DNA from: Pseudomonadota bacterium
GTDB taxonomy: Bacteria; Pseudomonadota; Gammaproteobacteria; Steroidobacterales; Steroidobacteraceae
Reading direction: 5' to 3'
Assembly (NCBI GenBank): GCA_021850555.1
Contig: JAJZLX010000683.1
Coordinates: forward strand, 1 to 5,283
Length of the DNA: 5,283 nt
Part shown: in pieces, positions 1 through 4,617 of the stretch
Layout of the letters: every line of letters starts with the position of its first letter
Position numbering within the stretch: position 1 is the first letter of the stretch
Position numbers and translations under genes: made by a program
Notes under the pieces: model-generated
What the model saw: only the letters and a program-made list of their open reading frames with translations
What the model was told of the DNA's origin: nothing
Database searches by the model: none

Positions 1-54
1 GGTTTGCCCCGCGCGGCCCGGGCCCGAGGGCGGGGGGCTTCCCCCCCACTGGGG

Positions 55-73
55 TGTGGGAGTCGTGTGGGAC
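55..73 (+). repeat. Direct repeat copy 1 (TGTGGGA type)
   Basis: The 19-base unit TGTGGGAGTCGTGTGGGAC matches the copy at 165-183 at 17 of 19 positions. Each copy contains TGTGGGA and TGTGGGAC 11 bases apart, so the TGTGGGA core occurs four times in 130 bases. Clustered short repeats of this kind resemble arm-type or core binding sites of tyrosine recombinases at att sites, but no integrase gene lies in the window, so that reading is inference. Confidence 0.5.
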
Positions 74-164
74 GTTGGGGGGGGGGGCCGATCGGGCAAA
101 TGAACAGGTAGTCGTGGGTTTTTAGGGGGTCCAGGAGAACGGGAGAGAAAAAGAACCGTTGGTC

Positions 165-183
165 TGTGGGAGTTTTGTGGGAC
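165..183 (+). repeat. Direct repeat copy 2 (TGTGGGA type)
   Basis: TGTGGGAGTTTTGTGGGAC differs from the copy at 55-73 at two adjacent central positions (CG versus TT). The copies are 110 bases apart in the same orientation. The outer TGTGGGA and TGTGGGAC blocks are fully conserved while the centre varies, as expected for paired protein-binding half sites. Confidence 0.5.
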
Positions 184-362
184 TCGGTCGTGCTCAGTGG
201 TGCTTCGTCGTGATAACTGCAACGGACGCCCCGCGGCGGGGTTTAAGAAAATATCAATTAAAACAAAGCATTAAGAGTGTTCTTGTCCTGACTTCTGAGC
301 GTCTCCGCCGAGTCCAATTTGTAAACCGCTGGTCGGGTGTCGCGGAGGAGGCCAGTGATGTG

Positions 363-380
363 GTGTGCCAGGAATGGGCC
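363..380 (+). repeat. Direct repeat copy 1 (CCAGGAATG type)
   Basis: GTGTGCCAGGAATGGGCC matches the segment at 394-411 at 16 of 18 positions, offset by 31 bases. It lies just beyond the ATPase stop codon. Spaced terminal repeats of about this size occur at the ends of some insertion sequences (IS21-type elements carry several at each end), but no transposase or matching opposite end is visible. Confidence 0.5.
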
Positions 381-393
381 GGGTTGAGATTGC

Positions 394-411
394 GTGTACC
401 AGGAATGTGCC
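394..411 (+). repeat. Direct repeat copy 2 (CCAGGAATG type)
   Basis: GTGTACCAGGAATGTGCC is the second copy of the unit at 363-380, with the CCAGGAATG core intact. The pair falls 15 bases beyond the ATPase stop codon at 426, so it marks the right side of the gene-free flank. Confidence 0.5.
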
Positions 412-425
412 ATGAGTAGGCTGGT

Positions 426-791
426 TCAGTCGTTGGGAACCACGAAGCCAATCGGGCGCACACGGGTGCCCTTGGCCTTAGCTTCTTCGTCGAGCCAGTC
501 GGCCAGAATCAACGGTTCAATCACACCGAGGAGATCGCGCTTGCGACGAACGGTCGCGAAATCTCCCGGCGTCAGCCCTTCGGGAAGCCGACGCGGGACC
601 GGCATCCCGAAGAACCGCTCGAAAGCGAGCAGGGTCTGATCGCGGCCGAACGGCTTGAATTTCAGCTTCAGGGTGAATCTTCGTAGCGACGCCTGATCGA
701 GCCGATCCATGAGATTGGTGGTGCACACGAAGGGCAGCGGATGGCTCTCCATCCACGTCAGCATCTCGTTGACCTGAGTCACCTCCCAGCT
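426..791 (-). pseudogene. Detached C-terminal part of the tandem AAA+ ATPase (second module)
   Basis: This frame continues the ATPase that starts at 2538, shifted by one base. It begins SWEVTQVNEMLTWMESH and continues through a sensor-1 segment (FVCTTN) and the arginine-finger segment SLRRFT, then a helical C-terminus ending VVPND with TGA at 426-428. In AAA+ proteins this order follows Walker B directly, so the 121 codons here are the end of the same module whose Walker A (GPPGTGKS) is encoded at about 957-934. GTG at 782-780 could start a separate product, but a lone half-module with neither Walker A nor Walker B would not be an ATPase. I read it as the severed tail of one gene. Re-joining it restores a protein of roughly 700 residues plus the missing Walker B segment. 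Confidence 0.8.
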
Positions 792-2538
792 GCAGGGCGC
801 CCCGTGCTCGCGCGGCCTGGAAGGCGCCGGCGATCTGCTTCTCGCTGCCGCCGACCCACATCGAGAGCAGATCGCTGGCCCGCTGCGGCATCACCTCCAT
901 GCCGAGACGGGCGGCCAAATGGCGCACGAATTCTGATTTGCCGGTGCCCGGTGGCCCGGAAACGCATAGGGACCACTGGCGGGAGGCTCCTGGACGCGCC
1001 AGTCGCTGCGCGAGCAGCTCCAGGTCTACTTCACAGTGGATGAGCGCCGGATCGAAATCACGGCCATCGCTCTCAGCAATAGCCGGACCGATTCCAATCA
1101 GCGGTGAGACACCCCCGAGGGCTTCCTCGACCGCAGACTCGCCGCCATCGGCAAGCGCGGCCGCCCGGGCGGCATTGGCGGCCACTGCCGCCGGCACCGC
1201 GTGGCGGCTGGCCAGTCGCTCGAGCGCCTCCGGGGGCAGGGCGAGGCCCGTGTCCCTGAGCACCCGCTGCCAGATGCTCTTTCGCGCCGCTCGCCCCGGT
1301 GTCTTGATCTCGACGGCAAGTGTCATGCGCCGCAGGACGGCGGGGTCGATGGCCGTTACGTCATTGCATGCCCAGATGACCGGAACGGGATTGCGCTCGA
1401 ACAGGCGGTTCAGATAAACCTTCGAGTGTTCGCCGCTGCGGGTCGGCAACAGCGGGAAGCTCGGCGTGTCCGACGCCAGCACGTCCTCCGCCTCATCGAG
1501 CAGAAGGATTGCCTCCCTGCGTTTGGCGAGGAGCCGCTGAGCGAGCTTCAGTGCCGCCAGGCGCTCGGTCCGGCTCGGCTCCCTGTCCTCCTCATCCGTC
1601 TCGCCCACCGACCAGATGTGCACCCCGGCGCGCTGCGCGAGCGCCTTGGCGAACTCGGTTTTGCCGGTTCCCACCGGACCGTGGAGCAGCACATTGATGC
1701 CCGCGGCATCTGCCCTGACGGCGCCGGTAATCGCCTGTGCCGCCAGGTCCCGCAGCCGGCCCAGGTGCTCGAAGTCTTCCCAGGCCAGGGACGTCGCCAA
1801 CGGCTCCCCGAGCAACGCCGAGCCCCATTGCTCCGGCGAACTACAGGCCCGGTGCATGCCTCTGCGCAGCGGCGGGGCGAGCTGAAGACATCCGCCCCGA
1901 CCGGCGAGCTCATCATTGAGGTGGCGGTACTCATGCTCCTTGAGGCAGATCAGGCCGCTGTCAATGAGCCGGCCGCCGTGAGAGAGGCGCTGGCGAGCCA
2001 CTTGCCGCTCGATAGCCAGCAGCGCCGCCACGGCATCCGCAGGAGACCGCAGTCTCTCCAAGACAGCGTCCGCGAATCCCTGCAGGTCCGGATTGCACTC
2101 GTACCGCAGCACCAGTAAGAGGATTTCGGTATCGAGGTCATCGAGCGCAAATTTCCCGCGCGCGAACCCGGCGTTCACCTCCAGGCGCTCTTCATTCGGT
2201 GGCAGAACGGTGTATTCCTTGAGTACGGCCCGAAGTTCCTGGCGCCGGCGGTTCAGATTCTGAGAATCATTGCGCGCATCGGTCGACGCCGCGAGCCGTC
2301 TGTCCGCCTCGATCTCGACCTCCCACTCTGTTTCCGACGGGAACTCGAGCGCGTCCCGATCGCATACCGCGCGGCCCTTCAACCGATCCAGCCGCGCCAG
2401 GATCACCGGTTCCAGTCTTTCGGCCATCCGGCTCACGGCGCAGTTGCGCGCATACCAGCCGAGCTGGCAGCCTTCCACATCGCTCTTGAACACCTTTTCA
2501 AAACCGGATCGGCCGGATTTTCTGGTCTTTCGAACCAT
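517..2538 (-). CDS. Tandem AAA+ ATPase, frameshifted in the second AAA module
   Basis: Predicted cytoplasmic two-module AAA+ ATPase of the SpoVK/ClpA-like broad class, which uses ATP hydrolysis to remodel or unfold partners; the substrate is unknown. Residues 1-250 form a charged, helical N-terminal region. Module 1 has Walker A GPVGTGKT (287-294), Walker B AILLLDEAED (343-352), sensor-1 Asn in WACND (about 392) and an arginine-finger pair in VLRRMT (403-404). Module 2 has Walker A GPPGTGKS (528-535) and a pore-loop-like MWVGGSEKQI (560-569). At residue 582 (about position 793) the match stops: Walker B is absent, and the remaining 91 residues to the stop at 517 are out-of-frame Arg/Ser-rich sequence. 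The true C-terminus lies in the adjacent frame at 791-426. A deletion whose length is not a multiple of three explains both the missing motif and the frame change. Start ATG 2538 follows a purine-rich GAGATGAGAG, a weak ribosome site. It is the last gene of the operon, 175 bases after the DUF6745 stop. Confidence 0.85.
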   Translation of the reverse strand: MVRKTRKSGRSGFEKVFKSDVEGCQLGWYARNCAVSRMAERLEPVILARLDRLKGRAVCDRDALEFPSETEWEVEIEADRRLAASTDARNDSQNLNRRRQELRAVLKEYTVLPPNEERLEVNAGFARGKFALDDLDTEILLLVLRYECNPDLQGFADAVLERLRSPADAVAALLAIERQVARQRLSHGGRLIDSGLICLKEHEYRHLNDELAGRGGCLQLAPPLRRGMHRACSSPEQWGSALLGEPLATSLAWEDFEHLGRLRDLAAQAITGAVRADAAGINVLLHGPVGTGKTEFAKALAQRAGVHIWSVGETDEEDREPSRTERLAALKLAQRLLAKRREAILLLDEAEDVLASDTPSFPLLPTRSGEHSKVYLNRLFERNPVPVIWACNDVTAIDPAVLRRMTLAVEIKTPGRAARKSIWQRVLRDTGLALPPEALERLASRHAVPAAVAANAARAAALADGGESAVEEALGGVSPLIGIGPAIAESDGRDFDPALIHCEVDLELLAQRLARPGASRQWSLCVSGPPGTGKSEFVRHLAARLGMEVMPQRASDLLSMWVGGSEKQIAGAFQAARARGALQLGGDSGQRDADVDGEPSAALRVHHQSHGSARSGVATKIHPEAEIQAVRPRSDPARFRAVLRDAGPASASRRADAGRFRDRSSQARSPRCD

Positions 2539-2581
2539 CTCTCATCTCACTGCACGGCACACTGTCCACTGGCACCCCGCC

Positions 2582-2698
2582 TCAGCGGCGCGAATACCAC
2601 TGCAAATCGTTCACGTCATCGAAGCACTCCGGGAATCGAGCCCGAATCGCCCGAACAGCCCGCAATTGCCGCCGGTCGCGGCCTGCATGGATGCGCAT
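2582..2698 (-). CDS. Possible 38-residue ORF between the DUF6745 and ATPase genes
   Basis: Not recognised. From ATG 2698 it reads MRIHAGRDRRQLRAV and ends NDLQWYSRR with TGA at 2584-2582. It has a basic amphipathic helix-like first half, then an acidic-aromatic end (ECFDDVNDLQWY), a more protein-like composition than a random frame. It is in the same frame as the upstream DUF6745 gene, just after that gene's TGA (2716-2714), with five sense codons (Pro-Asp-Val-Cys-Arg) between. It could be a tiny separate gene (GTG 2707 or ATG 2698), a readthrough extension, or the remnant of a longer gene. No good ribosome site precedes ATG 2698. The gap of 175 bases otherwise holds no terminator I can support. 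Confidence 0.3.
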   Translation of the reverse strand: MRIHAGRDRRQLRAVRAIRARFPECFDDVNDLQWYSRR

Positions 2699-2700
2699 CC
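2689..2700. repeat. 12-bp perfect palindrome
   Basis: GGATGCGCATCC is its own reverse complement. It lies 14 bases past the DUF6745 stop codon and covers the candidate ATG (2698) of the small ORF. With no spacer it could act as a dimer binding site. As an RNA hairpin it would lack a loop, so a terminator role is unlikely. Confidence 0.4.
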
Positions 2701-2713
2701 GGCACACATCGGG

Positions 2714-4093
2714 TCACGTCTCCACTCTCGGTTGGTAGTGGCCCGATTGCATGGCGAATGTCCACGCGACCGAAGCAGCGGCTGTCGTCATGGCCGGTGG
2801 AACCCGCAGCAGATAGGACCGCACGCTCCCATCCGGCTCCGGCGTCGAATTCACCACTTCCACCATGACGAGATCCGCGTCGTCGGCCCGTTTCTTCCGC
2901 CAGAGCTTCCCTCGCTCATCCTGATGCACGAGCGTGGCGCCCGAGTCCTTCAGGTACCGCGCATGCCCGTAGAGCGACGTTAAAACTCGTCTCACCTCCA
3001 GATTGCGTTCTTTCTCGATGCGCTTGACCGTGATGCGTTGCGGATGCAGGACGTCGTGCTCCTCGACATGGACGCCATGAATCGCGCACAGCTGGAATCC
3101 GTCCCCGTGATCCAGGGCGGGGCCCCGCTCGTTGTGCAAGCGCCCATGCGAATCGAGCTGAAGGACCGCGGGCCGATCGGACACGAACACCAGGCCGTCG
3201 CACTCGAACCACCAGTGCGCCTGGCGGCACTGGTCGAGCCATAGTCTCAGAAGCCTCTTCTGCTCAAGGGCGTACGGCATACCGAGGTGGCCGCAGTAAT
3301 CATAGAAGACGGCCGAAGCGCACCACCAAGCGCCCGCGCAGGTACCCGCCTGTCCCCCTATATCCGTTGCGATCTGACCGCGCACCACTTCCAGTGCAGG
3401 CATCCCTATCCCGACTTCCACCTCTTCGGTCAGGGCCCCGTCACGCATGACTTCGAACAGCTTCCACTCACGCTCACCGCCTCGCGACGGAGCCCTTTCC
3501 ATAGACGGTACTCGAGCAGTCCTGCTCAACCGGTGCTTGAGCTTCAATTCGACCGGTAGCCACAGTCGAGACCGCAGCTGCCACCAGAGCGCCGCCCGCA
3601 GGTCCGATTCCAGTTGCGCCCTGAGCCATGGACCGAGCCGACCGTCAATCCGGGAGTCAAAGTGGGTAGACAGCTGATCCCAGGTTTCGGCCCAGCACCG
3701 TAAGCTGCTCCGTGAGGCGCCATGCCGACGGATCGAGCAATCCGCCTGCCTGCGCCACCGCGGCCACCGTTTCGGAGTGGACTGTGATGCCAGCTGCTCA
3801 TGCAGTTGTGATCGCAGGTCCTGCTCCATCTGCACATTGGGCGGCTGATGGCGTTTCGTTCCGTTCCAGAACTTCGCTCGCAGTGCCTGGCACGCCAAAA
3901 TGCACATGACTGGAGACGAAAAGAACAGTACCGTCGGTGTGGGGCTCCCCACGGCCGCGTACAGCGCGCGAATGCAATCGGCCGCCTTGTCACGGTCCAG
4001 CGGCTCCACGGACCGTCCGCGGCGTAACCAATCCCCCACCTCATCTTGCAGCCGCGCATCCTGCTCCGGCGTCAAACTGCTCACTTCGCGCAT
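2714..4093 (-). CDS. DUF6745 domain protein
   Basis: Protein of 459 residues matching the DUF6745 family, whose function is unknown to me. Family landmarks: DKAADCIRALYAAVG and VLFFSSP near 35-61; FYDYCGHLG (263-271); WWFECDGLVFVSDRP (294-308); GRLHNERGPA (317-326) followed by DGFQLCAIHGVHV (331-343), a G-LH-GPA-DG-HGV unit; ITVKRIEKERN and RRVLTSLYG (354-376); RYLKDSGA (379-386); VMVEVVNSTPEPDGS (409-423); and the C-terminal LRVPP, AVAWTF, YQPRVET. No signal peptide or membrane segment is visible, so it should be cytoplasmic. I chose ATG 4093 over in-frame upstream starts because it follows the previous gene's TGA by one base (TGAGATG) and AGGTGG lies nine bases before it; longer starts would overlap the upstream gene. 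Residues about 105-137 look frame-shifted (Trp/Arg/Cys-rich), while the neighbouring frame there reads HSETVAAVAQAGGLLDP, suggesting paired indels near 3779 and 3680-3690. Confidence 0.85.
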   Translation of the reverse strand: MREVSSLTPEQDARLQDEVGDWLRRGRSVEPLDRDKAADCIRALYAAVGSPTPTVLFFSSPVMCILACQALRAKFWNGTKRHQPPNVQMEQDLRSQLHEQLASQSTPKRWPRWRRQADCSIRRHGASRSSLRCWAETWDQLSTHFDSRIDGRLGPWLRAQLESDLRAALWWQLRSRLWLPVELKLKHRLSRTARVPSMERAPSRGGEREWKLFEVMRDGALTEEVEVGIGMPALEVVRGQIATDIGGQAGTCAGAWWCASAVFYDYCGHLGMPYALEQKRLLRLWLDQCRQAHWWFECDGLVFVSDRPAVLQLDSHGRLHNERGPALDHGDGFQLCAIHGVHVEEHDVLHPQRITVKRIEKERNLEVRRVLTSLYGHARYLKDSGATLVHQDERGKLWRKKRADDADLVMVEVVNSTPEPDGSVRSYLLRVPPAMTTAAASVAWTFAMQSGHYQPRVET

Positions 4094-4094
4094 C

Positions 4095-4427
4095 TCAGTC
4101 GGCCACCTGGATGGGCTCATCGTCATCGGACCATTCCCTTTGCCACACCACCCGGTACAGCCCCGGTGCAATGGCGATGCGCTCATGCTCCTCATGCACG
4201 AGATTCGACGGCATCATGACTCGCAGGAATACCGCCTGATTGGCGGCGCGCAGCATCGTCACATCGCTTTCATGCAGCGCATGTGCGTGCCCGGTGCCCT
4301 CACCATACGCCAGCACGATGCGGCCGGAATCGTCGCGTGGCTGCTCGAGGGCATCGGCGGGAATCGTCTCCACCGCCACCAGCAACACATCTCCCTGACG
4401 GATCATCCACGGCGTTGCGCTTGTCAT
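4095..4427 (-). CDS. Small conserved protein with RQGDVLLV motif, first gene of the operon
   Basis: Soluble 110-residue protein of unknown function. Visible blocks: MIRQGDVLLVAVETIP (8-23), RIVLAYGEGTGHAHAL (36-51), VFLRV (66-70), LVHEEHERIAI (76-86), LYRVVWQREW (90-99) and an acidic tail ending VAD. To my recollection, short proteins with the order RQGDVLL - GE.TGHAHA - LVHEEH - YRVVRQREY recur in many bacteria, sometimes beside DUF6745 genes. The alternating hydrophobic pattern suggests a small beta-rich fold, and the histidines at 47, 49, 52, 78 and 81 could bind metal; both points are inference. I chose ATG 4427 because GGAG (4437-4434) sits six bases upstream; the in-frame TTG at 4439 would overlap that site. 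Its stop is one base before the DUF6745 start, so the two are probably translationally coupled. Confidence 0.8.
   Translation of the reverse strand: MTSATPWMIRQGDVLLVAVETIPADALEQPRDDSGRIVLAYGEGTGHAHALHESDVTMLRAANQAVFLRVMMPSNLVHEEHERIAIAPGLYRVVWQREWSDDDEPIQVAD
4103..4108 (-). promoter_or_regulatory. Ribosome binding site of the DUF6745 gene
   Basis: AGGTGG on the minus strand lies nine bases upstream of ATG 4093 and inside the end of the preceding gene. With the TGAGATG stop-start junction it decides the start and indicates coupled translation. Confidence 0.6.
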
Positions 4428-4433
4428 ACCGAT

Positions 4434-4437
4434 CTCC
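4434..4437 (-). promoter_or_regulatory. Ribosome binding site of the small RQGDVLLV gene
   Basis: GGAG on the minus strand, six bases upstream of ATG 4427. It favours this start over the TTG at 4439, which overlaps it. Confidence 0.55.
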
Positions 4438-4479
4438 AAAGCAAAGAGTCGTACAAGGACCGACGTCAGGACTGCAATC

Positions 4480-4497
4480 TCGAGGCGGTTGCCTCGA
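4480..4497. promoter_or_regulatory. Inverted repeat, candidate operator or hairpin (TCGAGGC-GGTT-GCCTCGA)
   Basis: Perfect 7-base arms (4480-4486 and 4491-4497) around a GGTT spacer, about 55-70 bases upstream of the minus-strand operon start. A further copy of the arm, GCCTCGA, occurs at 4603-4609, just before the WYL start codon, so the motif appears three times across the divergent region. This placement suits a regulator site controlling both directions. As RNA it could form a stable GC-rich tetraloop hairpin in a 5' leader. Confidence 0.45.
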
Positions 4498-4545
4498 CGG
4501 AGCGCCGTCCTTCCGCTGCATCACGGGGCACACGATAGCCTCTGA

Positions 4546-4566
4546 GTGCGACATCCGACGTCGCAC
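4546..4566. promoter_or_regulatory. Inverted repeat, candidate WYL operator (GTGCGAC-N7-GTCGCAC)
   Basis: Perfect 7-base arms at 4546-4552 and 4560-4566 with a 7-base spacer, so the half-site centres are 14 bases apart. It overlaps where the -35 element of the WYL gene promoter would lie, upstream of the extended -10 at 4579-4587. A dimeric winged-helix regulator bound here would occlude polymerase, consistent with autorepression. The link to the WYL protein is inference. Confidence 0.45.
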
Positions 4567-4578
4567 CTGTCGGTACAC

Positions 4579-4587
4579 TGATAGAAT
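4579..4587 (+). promoter_or_regulatory. Extended -10 element for the WYL regulator gene
   Basis: TGATAGAAT contains the TGn extension followed by TAGAAT, which matches TATAAT at five of six positions. No good -35 hexamer sits 16-18 bases upstream, as is often tolerated for extended -10 promoters. Transcription would start near 4594, leaving a leader of about 25 bases before ATG 4618. The TAG inside this element is also the in-frame stop that bounds the WYL reading frame upstream. Confidence 0.45.
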
Positions 4588-4617
4588 GATCCGAGTCACA
4601 CTGCCTCGAGTGAGCCC

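Larger units (their letters stand above)
1..425. other. Gene-free left flank with repeats and low-complexity DNA
   Basis: I find no credible coding region here. The short open frames on both strands have unstructured, Trp/Arg/Cys-rich translations and no recognisable motif. The stretch contains an extreme homopolymer edge (G6-CTT-C7 at 32-47 and a run of 11 G at 77-87), two direct-repeat pairs listed separately, and an AT-rich patch at about 241-280 that contrasts sharply with the GC-rich surroundings. It lies downstream of the ATPase gene, which ends at 426. No strong intrinsic terminator is visible after that stop. The mixture of repeats and abrupt composition change suggests an element boundary, or an assembly edge for the first 90 bases. 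Confidence 0.6.

Noticed and set aside
229..244. CCCCG-CGG-CGGGG hairpin followed by TTT as an intrinsic terminator
   Set aside because: The stem is only five pairs and the T run three bases. It would work on the plus strand, where no gene precedes it; on the operon strand no T tract follows.
159..463. Short open frames on both strands in the left flank (159-419 plus, 254-463 minus)
   Set aside because: Their translations cross the direct repeats and the AT-rich patch, lack protein-like composition and have no clear ribosome site.
783..800. Programmed ribosomal frameshift in the ATPase gene
   Set aside because: There is no slippery heptamer, and a frameshift would not explain the missing Walker B segment.
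1201..2118. 305-codon plus-strand open frame
   Set aside because: It lies opposite the AAA+ gene. The translation is Arg/Pro/Gln-rich with no motif, while the minus strand shows clear Walker A, Walker B and sensor motifs.
4094..4195. Upstream in-frame start for the DUF6745 gene at 4195
   Set aside because: It would overlap about 100 bases of the small gene; the coupled ATG at 4093 with AGGTGG nine bases upstream is a better start.
4448..4477. Minus-strand promoter TTGCAG-N18-TACGAC for the operon
   Set aside because: Each hexamer matches consensus at only about three of six positions, so it is not distinguishable from background. The operon promoter is probably in this region but cannot be placed.
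3900..4538. 212-codon plus-strand open frame
   Set aside because: Antisense to the start of the DUF6745 gene and the whole small gene, and no family features.
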